Source of the DNA: Panonychus citri
Taxonomy: Eukaryota > Arthropoda > Arachnida > Trombidiformes > Tetranychidae
DNA: 64,000 nt
Assembly (NCBI RefSeq): GCF_014898815.1
Contig: NW_026515513.1
Location: 558,001 to 622,000 of the forward strand
Direction: 5' to 3'
Each line of letters opens with the position of its first letter. Position 1 is the first letter of the stretch. Positions 47,501-59,032 of the stretch are shown here, one piece after another. The notes under the pieces were generated by a model that did no database searches, had not been told where the DNA came from, and saw nothing but the letters and a program-made list of their open reading frames with translations. Both the position numbers and the translations under genes were made by a program.

Positions 47501-50500
47501 TAGATGTGAAAACGAAAGGTGACCTTTCCTCTTTTCGATGGTTCCAAGCTCAATTTGACTCTTGGCCTCTTCCACTGCCAACTGAGACTTTGATAAACAA
47601 AGTTGACATGATTAGCGTTTATTATGGTTCGTTAAACTTTAAGGACGTCATGGTGGCCACTGGTCGTATTCCGGTCAACGCTTATCCTGAAAATCATTAC
47701 CAGTTAGTTGAATCTCATGTTGGTATGGAATATTCTGGAATCGATAGTGAAGGTCAACGGGTTATGGGCATTTGTGTTGGAGGTTCAATCGGTACATCAA
47801 TTATGATCGACTCTCGATTTTATCGGATGAAAGTCCCGGACAATTGGACTCTTGCTCAGGCCGCAAGTATCCCCGTTGTCTATTTTACAGCCTATTATGG
47901 ACTCTTTATCCGTGGTAACCTTAAGCGAGGAGAATCGGTACTTATTCATGCTGGTACAGGAGGAGTTGGTCAAGCGGCGATTTCAATTTGTCTCTCAATG
48001 GGTTGTGAGGTTTTCACCACCGTTGGAACTCAAGCTAAACGAGAGTACATTAAATCGCGATTCCCGGTGATCGACGATGCTCATATCGCCGACTCACGAT
48101 CAACCTCATTCGAAGATCAAGTTCTTAAAGTAACCAATGGCCGAGGTGTCGATCTAGTCCTCAACTCTCTTGCTGAAGATAAATTCAAAGCTTCGATCCG
48201 ATGTTTAGCCGATTGCGGTCGTTTCATTGAAATTGGAAAATACGATCTGGTTCAGAACACGAAAATCGGTAAGTGGAAAAGTTAAATTATCGAAAAATTT
48301 TAGTTCTCATTTTATTTCATCTTCTCTTCAAAAGATGCGACAATTTTAGACAACAACAAGTCCTATCATGCGTGCTGTTTGGCCCATCTCCAGGAAGATG
48401 TCCTGACCAAAAACCCGGTCAGAGGGAAGGTCATTTGGGATGCGATTCAATGTATGATTGAAAACGGAATCAAAACCGGTGAAGTTGTCCCACTTCCGTT
48501 GACCATTTTTGAATCAAGCCGAGTTGAAGAGGCCTTCCGTTTCATGGCCAGTGGTAAACACTTGGGTAAAGTTTTAATTAAACTTCGAGATGAGTCCAGT
48601 GAACCCGTTCCCCAGGCTAAAATATATCCAGCCATTGGTCAGACCTTTTTCCGTCCCGATAAAGTTTACATAATCACTGGAGGTCTTGGTGGCCTGGGCC
48701 TTGAATTGGCACATTGGATGGTTAAAAGATGTGCAGCCAAATTGGTTTTAACTTCCCGTCAAGGTCCTCGAGAACCATATCAACATTTAATGTTGGATCG
48801 ACTTCGATCAGATCAATTTTTCAACACTTCGATTATCGTTTCAAATGAAAACTGTCAAAGTGCCGAATCAGTTGAACGCTTATTAACCTCATCATCTAAA
48901 CTCGGCCCCATTGGTGGTATCTTTCATCTGGCAATGGTGCTTAAAGATTCCCTCCTCGAGAATCAAACCCCGGCCACTTTTGAAGAGGTCATGGCTCCAA
49001 AGGCCACTTCTGGGCTCTACTTGGACCAAGTGAGCCGTAAAATGAACCTCACAGATCTGGACTATTTTGTTTGTTTCTCATCGATATCTTCAGGTAAAGG
49101 TAACCCAGGTCAATCTAATTACGGTTTAGCCAATTCAACGCTCGAGCGTATCTGTGAAAAACGACGAGCTGATGGACTTCATGGACTGGCCATTCAATGG
49201 GGTGCACTTGGAGATGTAGGTGTGGTCGCCGAGCTGATGGGTGGTAATGACATTAACATCGCGGGCACTATCCCGCAGCGACTTCCATCAATTTTTGACA
49301 CTCTTGACAAATTTCTATTGACACCTTATCCCGTTGTATCTTCAATTGTACTGGCCGATAAACGAAGGTCAGCAGCCACTGGTAAAGAATCTCTTCTTCG
49401 AGTTATTTGTCACATTTTGGGTGTTAAAGATCACTCTAAACTCGACCCTGAATCAACCTTATCCGATCTTGGTCTTGATTCACTTATGGCCGTTGAAATT
49501 AAACAAGGACTGGAACGAGATTACAATTTGGTTTTATCGACTCAAGAGATTCGAGGCATAAAGATCAAAGATATTCCCGGAATCGAGGAGAGAAAGAAAA
49601 AAAATACAGCTGGTGATAAAAGCGGCGGCGAATCAGGTTCGACTGATGGTGTTTCCAACGATATAGCAAATTCTTTGTCCATTGATCCACTCACAATATC
49701 ATCGACGATATTTGCACCTTTAATGGTTCGAAATGGGTCAGCGGTACTCTACTTTCCACCCATTGAGGGCAATTTCCTTTCCATTAAGCCCGTTCTTGAG
49801 TATATTATGAGGCCAGTAACGGGTGTTAATTGGGTATCCGATTGTATCAAATACGATACGATACAAAAAGTGGCCGAGTTTTATGTTGACGCAATTCGTG
49901 AAAAATACCCGAATGAGGCTCAATTTGACCTGGTTGGCTATTCATTTGGTGGTCTATTGGCACTGGAAGTGGCCATGCAACTACAGCAAAAGTTTGGTAC
50001 TCAAAGCGCCAATCGATTGATACTCTTGGACTCTTCACCTGACCTTCTTTCAGCTCGAGCTCGATCACTGATTAAACGGGAACAAGTTGTCGACGAGGAC
50101 GAAGCTCATGTCAACTGGTTGGTCGGTTTCACCTCACTATTTGTTAAACTTGAATCAATGGACACTTTAAAGCGAACTCTTTTAGCAATGAAAAGTAAAC
50201 AAGAAAGATGCCAAAAAATGTCCGAACTGATCAGTAAATTGACCTCCGTTGACTGTGACGGAGAAAAGTTGTCCCAAGCAGCGGACGCTTATTTCCATAA
50301 AATTAAATTGGCCTATTTTTACAAAGTCGAGAAAAAGTTCACCGGAGATATGGTTCTAATCCGTTGTACCGAACCGGAAGAAGAAGATGCTGAAGAATAT
50401 ACAATTGCCGACTATTCATTATCAAAAGTAAGTTCTCTAGCTAATCAACAACAATTAGAATTAAACTAATCAATTTACTCTAATTCTCTCCCAATACAAA

Positions 50501-50626
50501 TAGTACGTCAATGGAAAGGTCCAAACTTATCGAGTCCAAGGAAATCACAAATCATTTCTCAGTGAATATTGTGAACAAGTTGGTTCATATCTTGATTCAT
50601 CTCTTAATTATTTAACATTCGCCTAA
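41502..50626 (+). CDS. FASN: Animal type I fatty acid synthase (KS-MAT-DH-psiME-ER-KR-ACP-TE)
   Basis: Five exons join in phase: 41502-41637, 42738-42890, 42983-48268, 48335-50427, 50504-50626, giving 2596 residues (human 2511). Ketosynthase: DTACASS with Cys158, EAHVTGT with His290, GHSEG with His328. Malonyl/acetyltransferase: GHSLGE with Ser590. Dehydratase: HCIDGRILFP with His912. A pseudo-methyltransferase lies around 1370-1420. Enoyl reductase: NADPH loop AGTGGVGQA, about 1753. Ketoreductase: TGGLGGLG from 1973, and Ser/Tyr2121 in SNYGLANS. ACP: GLDSLMA with Ser2241. Thioesterase: GYSFGG with Ser2395 and His2571. It makes long-chain fatty acid from malonyl-CoA in the cytosol. Two motif positions deviate: EAHVTGT where animals usually have EAHGTGT, and GNH where the thioesterase usually has GDH. 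All catalytic residues checked are kept. Confidence 0.95.
41638..42737 (+). other. First intron of fatty acid synthase
   Basis: A 1.1-kb AT-rich intron after the first 45 codons. No ORF or RNA gene was seen. A first intron of this size often holds regulatory sites, but none is recognised here. Confidence 0.7.
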
Positions 50627-51692
50627 TTAAAACAATCGCAAGCGATCACAATCAACTAATAATCAACAAAGAAAAAAAATAGCGAAAACATTTTGTATTC
50701 AACTAACTAAATAATAACTTTAATAATATAAACTTAATCTCCTCTCACTAATCAGCATCAAAATTACACAACACTTAACTTAATCCTAATCCAATAAAAT
50801 AATGACCATAATCAACGAGTATCAATAACAACAATTAGCAAACAATCAAGGAGATGAAAAAAAAAACAGAATCTCAAAAGTACATTTAGCTAAAAGGAAG
50901 AAGTGAGAAAAGTTGAACAACACAATCGGCCAACAATTTAATTTAATCATCATTGAAAATTTTCTCCAACAATCAAATTTATCAATTGCAAAGGCCTTAA
51001 GGCCTGATGAACAACACACACTTGATAGATATACAAGTTGACACAATGGACAGACAATGGATAATGAATTACAATTGAATTGGATTAAGGATTGGTTGAT
51101 AATCTGTTAGAAGGGAAAACGATAATATTGATTATGATTATTTATGTTTAACGTTGTGTGACTTTTTTTTTTTTTTGCTTCATTTTATTGTTCAAATTGT
51201 AACAATTTAACAAAGTTGATTGTTTGAGTGGGAGAGGGGCAAAAGCTATTGTAATATTTGGCCCTATCCAATTGGTATCACGAACTCAATACTACTCCTA
51301 TTACAACAACAACAAAAAACGTTTTGAGTGTTAGTTTTCAAGTGACACTTTAAAAATGTGATCGGTAATAATATCTACACTTATATACAAAACTATTGGC
51401 ACGAAATTATTATTATTATCATTTGGCGCGTTCGCCGTGCTACTTTGGTACTAAAAAGGTAATAATAAGTATAACAAGCGGACACACACACACATATATA
51501 TAAGTAAGTATCCATTTCTCACCTTACCTTTGACGGGGCTAAAGGCCAAAGTGCCAATGTCGATATGATAACATTGAATATCCATATAAATATCAATGTA
51601 ACATTTTATTTTGTTACATTTGCTTCTGGTTCCCACTTAAAACCGTCCATATATTTATTATTGGGATAACAATGGATTAGCAAGGACAAAGA
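50627..51692. other. FASN 3' flank, no gene seen
   Basis: AT-rich DNA that includes a short (AC)n-(AT)n microsatellite at about 51481-51500. The word CTTTGGTACTAAAAAGG and the GGCGCGTTCGCC palindrome-like sequence near 51425-51436 stand out from the AT-rich background. No feature was assigned. Confidence 0.4.
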
Positions 51693-53540
51693 TTAACAAA
51701 AGAGGCATTCAAAAGGCGCTGACGTGCTGATTTTAAATCATTATGTTGATGATGATTATGATGATAAGGATGATAAGGATGATAATATGTCTATGTTATA
51801 CCTTTGACGCTTTCTTACCTTTCCTTTTTTCCCTCCTTCATCCCTCCCATCTAATTTTTTTTCCTCTTTCTTTTCCTCTTTCGCATCTTCGCATCTTCTT
51901 TTCACATCATCTCCATCATCATCATCTTTCAACAATTTTGTGGCTTAAGGTTTGTCAATTATAATAGTATCAAGTATCCTCATCATTTTCACACCTCTTT
52001 AATCATCACTTTGATAATCATCTTGATTGGCGATTCATTTTTACAAATAATCATCACCATCATGGTCAGTTGGTGGTCAAACTGTTCAACTTTCAATTAA
52101 TCTGCTTAATATTTTATGTAATTTTTACCTTGTTTAGTATAAATTGATTTCGAATTGAAAAAAAAGTTTCCAAAATAATAATATTCATAATTTTCAATAT
52201 CATTTCCATTGGTCAACTTGAACTTGACCACAAGGTGAGATTATCATCTATTGATATTGTAATTATTATCAAAAATACAATAACAAACTTATTACTTCAA
52301 GTGGTCATCTTAATACTTACACTTGAAATGGATTATATTTCATTCACAACAATCAAATAGTATTATTATCATTATTATTATTAATATAAACCCTATTGAT
52401 TGACCATCATCATAATTATCATAATCATCATCATTATGATTATGTTAATAATTTGACTTTCAAATGGTCACAACAACAATAATCTTGACCATTACATTGA
52501 TAATAATCATTCAGCATCTTTTTATTTTACTTCTGGTCATCACTCACTAATAATGGATTGATAAATTGTCTCAACATGAGTTCGTGAACCATTTTTAAAG
52601 TAAAAATTTACAATTGAATCAAATAAATTATCATTATCATTATTGACAATTAACGTGATCATTAATGGCAACAATTTAACAATGGGCACCCAAAGGAGCA
52701 TCTTCAAAGTAAATTAGCATTGAATTAATCATTTCATTTGATTTTTGTCGTTCTCAAGGATCAGAGCATCAAAAAAGTGAAGAGAAAAACTTTTCAGGTC
52801 AAAAAAAAAAGTTTCTCGATGCCGATTCGAGCCAAAGCCAATCCTATACAACAAAAATTCACTTTAAACACCACAATTATATTTACCGTTATTAACATGA
52901 CATTGATAACTTTGTGTTTGGTTTAATTGTTGATTAGTTTTGAAAAGATGACAGAAAACAATATAACCATTGATTGGATTCAATGGATATTCTGGTTTAC
53001 TTGTGTATCTTTGTTTTGGTTTGACGAGGAGGAAGATGGAGGATAGAGAGTGGGTATTTTCTGGTTAGAGATTGATTTTAACAAGAATCAGTTGCTGGAG
53101 ACACCTCTCATCATCCTCCTCCTCTTCTAGATCATCATCATCATCATCATCATATTGACTTCCCATTGGCTATCAATTTAAATGGATTCAAATATTGTCC
53201 ATTGTTATTACGTATTGTTTGTTATCATTGTTATTGTAATAAATGGATTTCATTATAATCTTTTCCCTCCTCGGTATTTTTATCCACCACCTCCTCCTCT
53301 TCCTCCTCCTCTCCATCCTCCTCATCGCCCCTTTTGTATCTTCTATTCACCCTCTTCCTCATCATCATCCTAACCTCTTACACTTTATGGTCTAGTTGAT
53401 ATACATTGATATTGGTATTATATGGATACATTTTGATTCTCGGCTAATAATATGATTCATTCAATGATAACTCTGATCATTTCCCTCTCCCACTGCACAC
53501 TCACATCATCATCATGATTTTCATCATCACTCATCATCTC
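51693..53540 (+). repeat. Left arm of a 6.5-kb inverted repeat
   Basis: Several blocks reappear in reverse complement, in mirrored order, at 56810-58158. The outer end is 51693-51720 (AACAAAAGAGGCATTCAAAA) with 58131-58158. The near-perfect core is 52243-52539. An inner block is 53351-53415 (CTAACCTCTTACACTTTATGG) with 56941-57019, and a weaker block is 53448-53540 with 56840-56935. Between blocks the arms are diverged and rich in ATC triplets. Short ORFs over it are low in complexity. No transposase is seen, so a non-autonomous foldback-type element is one reading. Confidence 0.8.
52243..52539 (+). repeat. Core inverted-repeat arm, left copy (297 bp)
   Basis: Compared base by base with the reverse complement of 57376-57672: same length, no indel, two mismatches (99.3% identity). 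The sequence just outside is clearly less similar. Confidence 0.95.
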
Positions 53541-54614
53541 CCTGTTTACTTTCACCATCATTATCATCACCATTGTCGCTCCCATATTCAGCCCTTTTCA
53601 CTTTAATTTCATTTACGATCAACACTCATCATTCAACTTTGCTTATGCTTTTACGCCTAAGAAGATGCATCATCATCATCATCTTCTTCTTCTTCTTCTT
53701 CATCTTCACCATCTTCATCTTTCATTTTCACTCTTTTATCCTCATCACTTTTTTTTCTCCTCCTCGTTTTCCACCCTCTTCTCTGCCTCCTCTTTGCCCT
53801 TTTCACTTTCCTTTTTTTCTGCCTTTCTATATAATATCCACACAACAACTTCGATATTATTAAAAAAAAAGTTCTACTTTTCGAAAATTCGAAAAAAAGA
53901 ACAAATAATTTTCGATTTTCTTCTCAGCCTCAATCAAGATCAAAGTTTCATCTCGAACACCCAATCAGCTGTATCAGTCTATTAGTTGATCGTTGGCCTG
54001 ATTGTTACCATAGAACTGAAAATGTCAAACTAAATGGACAATTAAGTCAACTAATCAAATATATGATAATAGTAACAATTAGTTTTATCTGTTTGGTTTT
54101 TTTTAAATTTTGATCAATCACATTTTCAATTGACAATTAAAATTTGATTCGGTCAATGTCAATTTAAATTAAGTTTTATTGGACAATCTGGTTGACAATT
54201 ATTATCATGAGATACAATTTATGTCAACCATTAATTGTTAACCATTTAACAATATAATTAACAACTGATGAATTAGCAATTGATGAAAATTTGATTCGCT
54301 TTGTTAAGGTAACAATTTATAATAATGATACAAGAATAAAAAACTTACTCTCATCATGATAACCATTGCTAATTGTGACAATCAATTTTACTAAAGGTCA
54401 TCACACAATCAAGTCTTTAGTCATGGTTAGTAGTTGATCAACATTGTTAAACAACAATTTAAAGTTATAACCAATTTATAAATCATCTTAATCTTTTATC
54501 AACAATTAACCATAACCAAAAAATCTGAGAGCAATTAAGTGATCAACTAATCGTAATCATCTGTCATTTAATTTTGATTGACAAAAACCAACAACAGTCA
54601 AAATCTAATTGATG

Positions 54615-54665
54615 ACCCTGTAGACCTTTCATCCAAACTCTATACTATGTCCATTTCTACAGGGT
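54615..54665. other. Small hairpin ACCCTGTAGA ... TCTACAGGGT
   Basis: A perfect 10-bp stem (54615-54624 with 54656-54665) with a 31-nt loop lies in the spacer of the large inverted repeat. It is more GC-rich than its surroundings. No function is assigned. Confidence 0.5.
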
Positions 54666-55178
54666 AATAGTAATAAGAAAGTAAAATCTAACCCAAAAAT
54701 AGGAGTTGATCAATTGACGGACAATTGAAAAGTCCAAAGCAAGTAACATGATGAAGATTCGGGTGGGAATGTGGGGTCAGGTCAAAGGTGGAAGACAAAA
54801 AAAGATCAGATGAGTGAAGGAGAAATATATATTCGAATCCTTTTCAAGCTCTAAATGTACTAGAATCGGCAATTGAGATGACCAATAGATAATTTGGTTC
54901 GAAAATGGCAAAATTTGAACACGAACTTTGAGATTATCAATTTTGATTGGATAACAATTGAAATGGAAAATTTAATTGAGATTAAACATGAACGTGTGAG
55001 TCTATGATGGATTTATGACAATTAATCCACTACTTGATCATCATAGTAAATCTTCAAGAGAATCTTAATGTTGACAAACAATTTAACACAAACAAATTCG
55101 ATAAAGAATTCGAAGAAAAGAAAAAAGTTTGTCTTTTCTTTTCCAGGTAAATTGTTCATCTTGATCACATGTACGAGA

Positions 55179-55381
55179 GATAATAGACTTTAAGCCACAA
55201 GTAGTTTAAGATGAGGATGAAGATGAAGATGAAGAGAGAGAGAGAGAGAGAGGAAAACGATGTATCGAAGTAAAAGAAAAGAATGAATTTGAATGAGCAC
55301 GTTAGCGCTTTGGCGAAGTAACTTTTTCGCCTCTATTGTGTTTCTTATGCTTTTTGTCAAGAGGTTGAAACCTTTTGTTAT
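55179..55381 (-). repeat. Inner inverted repeat, left arm
   Basis: The reverse complement of this segment matches 55562-55803, with shared words TAATAGACTTTAAGCCACAA, GTAGTTTAAGATGA, GAGCACGTTAGC, TTTGGCGAAGTAACTTTT and TTTGTCAAGAGGT. The central part is a GA/CT tract of different length in the two arms. The loop is about 180 bp. Confidence 0.85.
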
Positions 55382-55561
55382 CAATATCACAGGTAAAGTG
55401 AGAAAAACCAGAAGAAACTATTATTATACATGAATGAGAGATAAAAGGTGATATTTATCATTATCATCCAATATACACATTGGAAATTTATACCTTGAAA
55501 GGTATAATGATGATGATGAAAGATGATGATAATAAAAACGGTAGCTTATGGTTATCACTTT

Positions 55562-55683
55562 TCTGACAAAAGGTGAGATGACGACCTCTTGACAAAGTTG
55601 ATACTTCTTGGTGCGGACACAATGGGAGTGGAAAAGTTACTTCGCCAAAGTGCTAACGTGCTCAATTCATCCTTTTCTTTCCG

Positions 55684-55719
<36 letters not shown>

Positions 55720-55803
55720 CTCCTCTTTCTTTATCTTCCTCACTCTCTCTTTTCGTCTTTATCTTCATCTTAAACTACTTGTGGCTTATAGTCTATTATC
55801 CTT
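55562..55803 (+). repeat. Inner inverted repeat, right arm
   Basis: The partner of 55179-55381. It runs TTACTTCGCCAAAGTGCTAA, then a (CT)n tract of about 30 nt, then TTCATCTTAAACTACTTGTG. The apparent ORFs here are translations of the CT tract. Confidence 0.85.
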
Positions 55804-56809
55804 GTTTATAGTGATGAAGATGAAAAATTTACCTGAAAAAGAAAAAAAAACTTTTTCCTTTCCGATTCTCTACTTTTCTTGGATAATCAAATTTGATTGT
55901 TACCATTTGTTTGCTTATCCCTTGTGTGCATGTTTGTCAACATTTAGGATTATCTTGATAAATAACTATTAATAAACAGGATTATCAAGTTATTAATACA
56001 GTTAATCCAGTTTCTCATTTTGATTATTTTGTGTATTAAACAAAATTAACATGTAATCATTGATCATAATCATTTGTAACTTTGATTGTCACCTTTCAAG
56101 TGGTTACAATATTTGATTGTTGACTTTGACTTTTTTTTCATATCCTCACAAATCAAATCAAATCAAATAAAGTTTCAAGATTAAATAATCTAACAATCAA
56201 ATCTTGTTAGGGATTAACTTATTAACCTTATCCAGTTTGATTAACTAATCAACTGTTTTGATACATTAATGATATATCTCACCTTATGGATCCTTGTTAA
56301 CTTACAATTAAGTACAATCAATTTTGATAACCATAACGAAAGACTAAATTGTTACAATTGATGATCACAATTATCAATGGTTAATAATGTAAACTATTGA
56401 TAAGAAACCTAATTCCTAGTGTATTATCATCAATTAAAATACCAATTGTGACAATTAAAGTAAACCAAATCAAATTGAACTCAGTCAAGATTCAATGACA
56501 ATTATTAGTTGATTTTTTTTTGTCCAACAATCAACTGTCACTTGATTAAATGGGATAATAAATTGTGATGATTTAGTAAGGGAAAAATCAGTTTCTAATT
56601 GTAATGATAACCATATCAAGACATTGTTATCAAAGGTCAAGTATTAGTTGTGACGATGACACCAGAGACGACAAGTTAATTATAATCACTGATAATTAAC
56701 TGAATCAGTTGATTAACTAACCAGAATTTTTTTTCTCGAAATTTTCATTGAGAAGAAAAATTTTTCTATAACCAATTTAATGACAAAATCAAGTGATGAT
56801 AACAAAGGG

Positions 56810-58158
56810 GCTAAGAGAGGAGGAGGAGGATAAGGATGAGGATGATGAGGATGAAGATGAAGATGAGGATGAGGATGAGGATGATAAAAGTGAGTGTGCC
56901 AAAGTCACAATGAATGAATCACATTGATGTTTTTAAATCATCAATATCAAATGTAAATCAACTAGACCATAAAGTGTAAGAGGTTAGGATGATGATGATA
57001 ATGGGATGAGGAAGAGGATAAAAATGGCGAAGAGGATTAATAACAAGGGATGAGGATAATTATAATAACTGATTTAGATATAAATCCATTTAGTTGTACA
57101 ATCACAAGATCAATGATGATAACAATGGTCAGTGTTTCATAATAATCACTATTAATCCAGTGATGATGAAAAAGAGGATAACCAATGAGAATCAAATGTT
57201 ATAGAAAAAAAAATTCTCTTTTCTTTTTTGATAAAAGTGACCAGAAATTTCAAATTCTAATAGTTTCATGATGGACACACACACTTATCATGATGGAAGA
57301 AATTTCCTGAAATTCATTCATAAAAAAACTGACCACTAGGAAATCTGGGAAAAGAAAAATAATTTCTCAATCAATTGACCAGAAGTAAAATAAAAAGATT
57401 CTGAATGATTATTATCAATGTAATGGTCAAGATTATTGTTGTTGTGACCATTTGAAAGTCAAATTATTAACATAATCATAATGATGATGATTATGATAAT
57501 TATGATGATGGTCAATCAATAGGGTTTATATTAATAATAATAATGATAATAATACTATTTGATTGTTGTGAATGAAATATAATCCATTTCAAGTGTAAGT
57601 ATTAAGATGACCACTTGAAGTAATAAGTTTGTTATTGTATTTTTCATAATAATTACAATATCAATAGATGATGACTTTGACCATTGGCCAGCGAGTAAAA
57701 GTCTATTGACTTGACCGGATTAAGAGGAGTTAAAAAAATTGTCAACTTTTTTTTTCATGTGAGAGTAAAAAAAATCAATGAAAATTGTGTTACAATCAAA
57801 TTAACTGTTAATTGTGAAACAAGAAAAACAAACAAAAAGGATTAGGAGATAATTAATTGTGGTGACAGTTAAAAGATGATGAAGATGATGAAGATAATGA
57901 TGATAACTAGGTGTGAAAGATGATAAGATGTATAATGAACTTTAAGCCACAAGAAGCCAAGAAGATGAAGATGAAGGCAGTGGGAGGGAGGAAGGAGGGA
58001 GGATGATGATGATGAAAAGAAAAGAAAAGAGAAAAAAAGAAAGAGAAAAATGAGAGTCAAAGGTAAAATAGACAGATTATCATTCTCGTCATCATCATCA
58101 TCTTAAGACCAATTTGAAAAGGATAATATCAGCGCCTTTTCAATGCCTCCTTTGTAAA
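56810..58158 (-). repeat. Right arm of the 6.5-kb inverted repeat
   Basis: The mirror of 51693-53540, shorter by about 450 bp because of an insertion or deletion between the core and the inner block. It holds GAT triplet tracts where the left arm has ATC tracts. The outer end is at about 58158, where similarity stops. No obvious target-site duplication flanks the pair. Confidence 0.8.
57376..57672 (-). repeat. Core inverted-repeat arm, right copy (297 bp)
   Basis: The reverse complement is 99.3% identical to 52243-52539 over its full length, with no indel. The two copies are 4836 bp apart. Confidence 0.95.
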
Positions 58159-59032
58159 CGTCCAGAGGAAGATGAAAAAAATACTCAAGGTAAAAAAAGC
58201 GACCTCATTGTTAGCGGAGGTTAAGTGTTGGTCATTGATTGTTATTATATTATCATCATCTTTTGTCTTCTTCCTCTTCAAAGGTGAGAAATATATTTAT
58301 CGTTGGTTGTATTACAATGTGTGTAAACCTTTTCAAATTACTTACCTGGGAGGAAGAGTGAGAAGAGAGAGAGAGAGAGAGAGAGAGTAAGTGAGTGCGA
58401 CCGTGCCAGAAGTGAATGTAAGTAGCATTTATTATCACACTGAGGACACAACAAAAGTGTCACATATACACAATAAAAAAAGTTGTCCAACGGTGTCAAA
58501 GGTAAATCTCAGGAAGAAAAGTGTTACAATGAGAGAGAAAAAAGGGAGAGGGAGAGAGAGAGAGAGAGATGTGGAGGTGGGAGGGATGGATGGAATTATA
58601 TTCGAAATCTTTGGAGTTTTCTTCTTCATTGATTTCGAAGTAGAACTTTTTTCTTCTTCTTTTTTCAAGGAGTTTACCTTTTTGAAGTGATGGTCAAGCA
58701 CGTTAATACCACATCGCTTTTCAACCGTACGATTATGATACAATTTATTTATTCGTGTTCTCTATGTATCTGTATATTTATAGGGCTTGTTATCGAATTG
58801 ACTCCTCCTAAGTACTTTGTCCTAGGACATTGTTGACTTTGCTTTTGCGTGGATCAGTCAATAAACTAACTCGTAGGTTCGAGTTACTCATTTATGTGAA
58901 CCATTTTTGTTCAAACCTCTCGAATCCACTTGAATGTCAATTATATTTTTTACTAAACAAATTATATTTCATTTATTTTTCTAAATTAATGTGAATTAAA
59001 GGTAATTTTTTTTATATACGAAAAGCTAAATC
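58159..59032. promoter_or_regulatory. Upstream region of the Huckebein-like gene
   Basis: This holds GA tracts at about 58366-58388 and 58550-58568, then AT-rich DNA up to the ATG at 59033. It is probably promoter and 5'UTR. The short ORFs are Arg/Glu repeats of the GA tracts. Confidence 0.4.

Noticed and set aside
41502..50626. Bacterial-type polyketide synthase or a horizontally acquired gene
   Set aside because: The domain order, introns and motif context are those of animal fatty acid synthase.
53573..53985. His/Leu/Phe-rich ORFs inside the large inverted repeat
   Set aside because: They translate ATC and CTT triplet runs, and no transposase-like domain is present.
55555..55972. ORFs on both strands over the inner inverted repeat
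   Set aside because: They cross the CT/GA tract and simply reflect the palindrome; no known domain.
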